Below, piece after piece: positions 62,388-64,000 of a DNA stretch of 64,000 nt. The stretch spans positions 62,001 through 126,000 of the forward strand of contig NZ_JAWDKB010000007.1 of assembly GCF_032714495.1 (NCBI RefSeq). The letters are read 5' to 3'. The stretch's first letter is position 1. The number at the start of each line of letters is the position of its first letter. The notes beneath the pieces were generated by a model that saw only the letters and a list, made by a program, of their open reading frames with translations, did no database searches and was not told the DNA's origin. The translations under genes and the position numbers were made by a program. This DNA comes from Methanorbis rubei (GTDB lineage Archaea > Halobacteriota > Methanomicrobia > Methanomicrobiales > Methanocorpusculaceae).

Positions 62388-62475
62388 ACACCGAGTAACT
62401 TCTATCAGAAATAAAAAAACACAACGCCATCAATCATGCAGATTTAATCTCTTCCTACATCCAAACTGTTACCAG

Positions 62476-62745
62476 ATGAAGGATGAGGAGATTGACTGGG
62501 CACTCTATCACCTGCTGCCGGAAAGCAGGCCGGTGACGATCTCTGCTCTCGTTGAACAGTGCGGACTGTCGCGCGATGTGGTGGAGGCTTCCCTTGAACG
62601 GATGGAAAACAACTGCCTCATTGCGGTGATGGGCGAGTCTGTCAATCTCTTAAGTCTCACGGACATGCTGATGATGAATCAGATGATGCATGATTCCAGC
62701 ATGCCGGTCTATATCGAAAACGGAGTTATCAAGGCGAAGAAATAA
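62476..62745 (+). CDS. Small winged-helix-like protein
   Basis: An 89-residue protein with a wHTH pattern: [20 protein letters not shown] near 22-41, then a wing-like [13 protein letters not shown]. It could be a regulator of the adjacent tRNA methyltransferase gene, whose start shares one base with its stop (TAATG). Family not certain. Confidence 0.75.
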   Translation: MKDEEIDWALYHLLPESRPVTISALVEQCGLSRDVVEASLERMENNCLIAVMGESVNLLSLTDMLMMNQMMHDSSMPVYIENGVIKAKK

Positions 62746-63299
62746 TGCTCAAACCAGAATCCTATATCTTACGAATCGGCCACCGGCCCGAACGCGACCA
62801 GCGGGTAACCACTCATGTGGGACTGTGTTCCCGCGCTCTTGGGGCAAGCGGCATGTACCTTGCCGCAGACGACAAAAAAGTTGCCGACAGCATTGCTGAT
62901 GTCGCGCACCGGTTTGGTGGAACCTATTTCTGCGAAAACAATGTCAAATGGAAAAGCTGCATCAACAACTTCAAGAAAAACGGCGGAAAAGTTGTTCACC
63001 TTACCATGTACGGCCTGCGGCTTCAGGATGTGATCGCTGACATCCGCAAAGAGGAAAAAGTTTTGATCGTGGTCGGCGCAGAAAAAGTTCCGGGCGACAT
63101 GTATGAGCTTGCGGACTACAATGTTGCGGTTGCCAACCAGCCGCACTCAGAGATCTCGGCACTTGCGCTTTGTCTGGATCATCTGTACGAGGGAAAGGAG
63201 CTTGACCTTGCATTCCCTGACGCTGAGCTTGAGGTTCTGCCGACAAAAATCGGCAAGACGACCATCAAACATGACGAACATTCTGGTGAAGACGCGTGA
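62745..63299 (+). CDS. trm56: tRNA (cytidine(56)-2'-O)-methyltransferase
   Basis: A 184-residue archaeal SPOUT methyltransferase that methylates C56 in the T loop. [20 protein letters not shown] at the N-terminus, [12 protein letters not shown] (near 84) and the knot segment [20 protein letters not shown] then [12 protein letters not shown] (near 106-145) are specific. It overlaps the next gene in GTGA. Confidence 0.95.
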   Translation: MLKPESYILRIGHRPERDQRVTTHVGLCSRALGASGMYLAADDKKVADSIADVAHRFGGTYFCENNVKWKSCINNFKKNGGKVVHLTMYGLRLQDVIADIRKEEKVLIVVGAEKVPGDMYELADYNVAVANQPHSEISALALCLDHLYEGKELDLAFPDAELEVLPTKIGKTTIKHDEHSGEDA

Positions 63300-64000
63300 G
63301 TCCTTCGGTTCTGGTTGCCGGATACACTACCCGCCACGTCGCTGCTTCCGCAGCTCGCGCTGGATATGATGTGTATGCGGTCGATCACTTCTGTGATCAG
63401 GATCTTTTGTGGTGCACGAAAGATGCTTTTGCGTTTGATGAGCTGAACGAACTGCCGTTTGCAATTGAAGAGATGCTCGATCGCTACGAGATCGATATGG
63501 TGGTGACAACTTCAGGCGCAGAACTTCTGTCTGTTCCTAAACGCTTTGGCACAGAGCCAAGAGTCGCCGAGCGGTTCATGGACAAGGGAAAGACGCAGGA
63601 GTTTTTTGAGTCGATCGGTGTTCCGGTCCCAAGGAAACTCGAGCGGGGCGAGTATCCGGCAATGATGAAGACGTTGTCGGGTGCAGGAGGATGGCGCAAC
63701 GCCATTGTTCGAAACGATTCAGAACGTGCGGCATGGGAAGAGTTTGTAGAGCATGAACCATTCCTAATGCAGGAGGTTATCGAAGGTCAGCCTGCCAGTG
63801 TGTCCTGTCTTGGCACCGGAACTGCGGCGAAAGCGGTTGCAGCAAACGAACAAATTCTCCGCGGCGGCGAGTCCTGCGCCTATGCGTTTTCCGGTTCCGT
63901 TACTCCGTGCACGCATCCGCTTGCCGAACGAATGAAAGAGATCGCTGAAATTATTGTTGCGGCAAGCGGCTGCGTGGGTTCGGTTGGCGTTGATTTTGTA
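63296..64000 (+). CDS. ATP-grasp family protein (5' part; runs off window)
   Basis: 235 codons are visible from a GTG at 63296 that overlaps the trm56 stop. An N-terminal Rossmann-like segment [20 protein letters not shown] leads to an ATP-grasp core with [10 protein letters not shown] (near 120) and [18 protein letters not shown] (near 146-165). This resembles COG2232-type carboxylate-amine ligases of archaea, of unknown substrate. The C-terminal third is outside the window. Confidence 0.82.
   Translation, partial: MSPSVLVAGYTTRHVAASAARAGYDVYAVDHFCDQDLLWCTKDAFAFDELNELPFAIEEMLDRYEIDMVVTTSGAELLSVPKRFGTEPRVAERFMDKGKTQEFFESIGVPVPRKLERGEYPAMMKTLSGAGGWRNAIVRNDSERAAWEEFVEHEPFLMQEVIEGQPASVSCLGTGTAAKAVAANEQILRGGESCAYAFSGSVTPCTHPLAERMKEIAEIIVAASGCVGSVGVDFV

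Overview
This window is a methanogenic archaeon chromosome segment, most like Methanocorpusculum or a close relative in the Methanomicrobiales. That genus is my inference from gene content and style, not from a search. The methanogen assignment rests on a coenzyme F430 cluster (cfbA-cfbE-cfbD-cfbB), the DUF39-CBS/NIL-ferredoxin/UPF0280 homocysteine operon, AqpM with DUF2193 and DUF2180, archaeal LeuRS and MetRS, diphthine synthase, aTrm56, ribosomal protein L10e and a geranylgeranyl reductase. Genes are tightly packed, with many ATGA or GTGA stop/start overlaps. TATA-like boxes lie about 25 to 40 bp upstream of several genes, and T-runs follow many of them.

Layout. 1-2.4 kb: a DRG-type GTPase running off the left edge, tRNA-Glu(CUC), and a lipid-saturating reductase. 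2.4-5.2 kb: an ECF-type Ni/Co importer (CbiM, CbiO, CbiQ). 5.8-11.6 kb: one tetrapyrrole operon from glutamyl-tRNA to precorrin-2 and sirohydrochlorin (precorrin-2 dehydrogenase, hemA, hemB, hemL, hemC, cobA), without hemD. 11.6-14.1 kb: CDP-alcohol phosphatidyltransferase, a HicA-like two-gene module, and a riboflavin/F420 pathway reductase. 14.5-19.8 kb: leuS, a PIN-ATPase-KH protein and hisI. 20.0-24.0 kb: F430 genes, without cfbC. 24.0-25.6 kb: a tightly overlapping cassette of unknown small genes. 26.5-31.2 kb: a giant surface adhesin.

31.2-33.2 kb is an accessory stretch. It holds a roughly 300-bp tandem duplication with conserved hairpins, two tiny membrane-peptide ORFs, a 21-bp inverted-repeat element and a cluster of three-base-loop hairpins. 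33.2-44 kb: metG, a heterodimeric fumarase, rpl10e, an ABC importer core lacking its binding protein, aqpM/DUF2180/DUF2193, a DUF357 protein and dph5. 44-58 kb: feoB with a DtxR-FeoA fusion, a Cas4-like nuclease, tRNA-Thr(CGU), Prx, TspO, an Ygr210-like GTPase, an AgcS symporter, a metallo-beta-lactamase protein, DNA ligase, an RND exporter, a WrbA-like flavoprotein, a SWIM protein and a Nif3-like protein. 59-64 kb: the homocysteine sulfur-transfer operon, aTrm56 and an ATP-grasp protein running off the right edge.

The strongest functional theme is nickel tetrapyrrole synthesis. The importer brings in Ni or Co, the hem/cobA operon makes the precorrin-2 and sirohydrochlorin ring, and the cfb operon inserts Ni and completes F430. 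A second theme is a family of dispersed intergenic elements: long imperfect inverted repeats ending in a GTTTTGTTTGG-like motif, and perfect hairpins with three-base loops. They recur at about 5.2, 14.1, 19.8 (remnant), 32.7-33.2, 44.1 and 62.2 kb.
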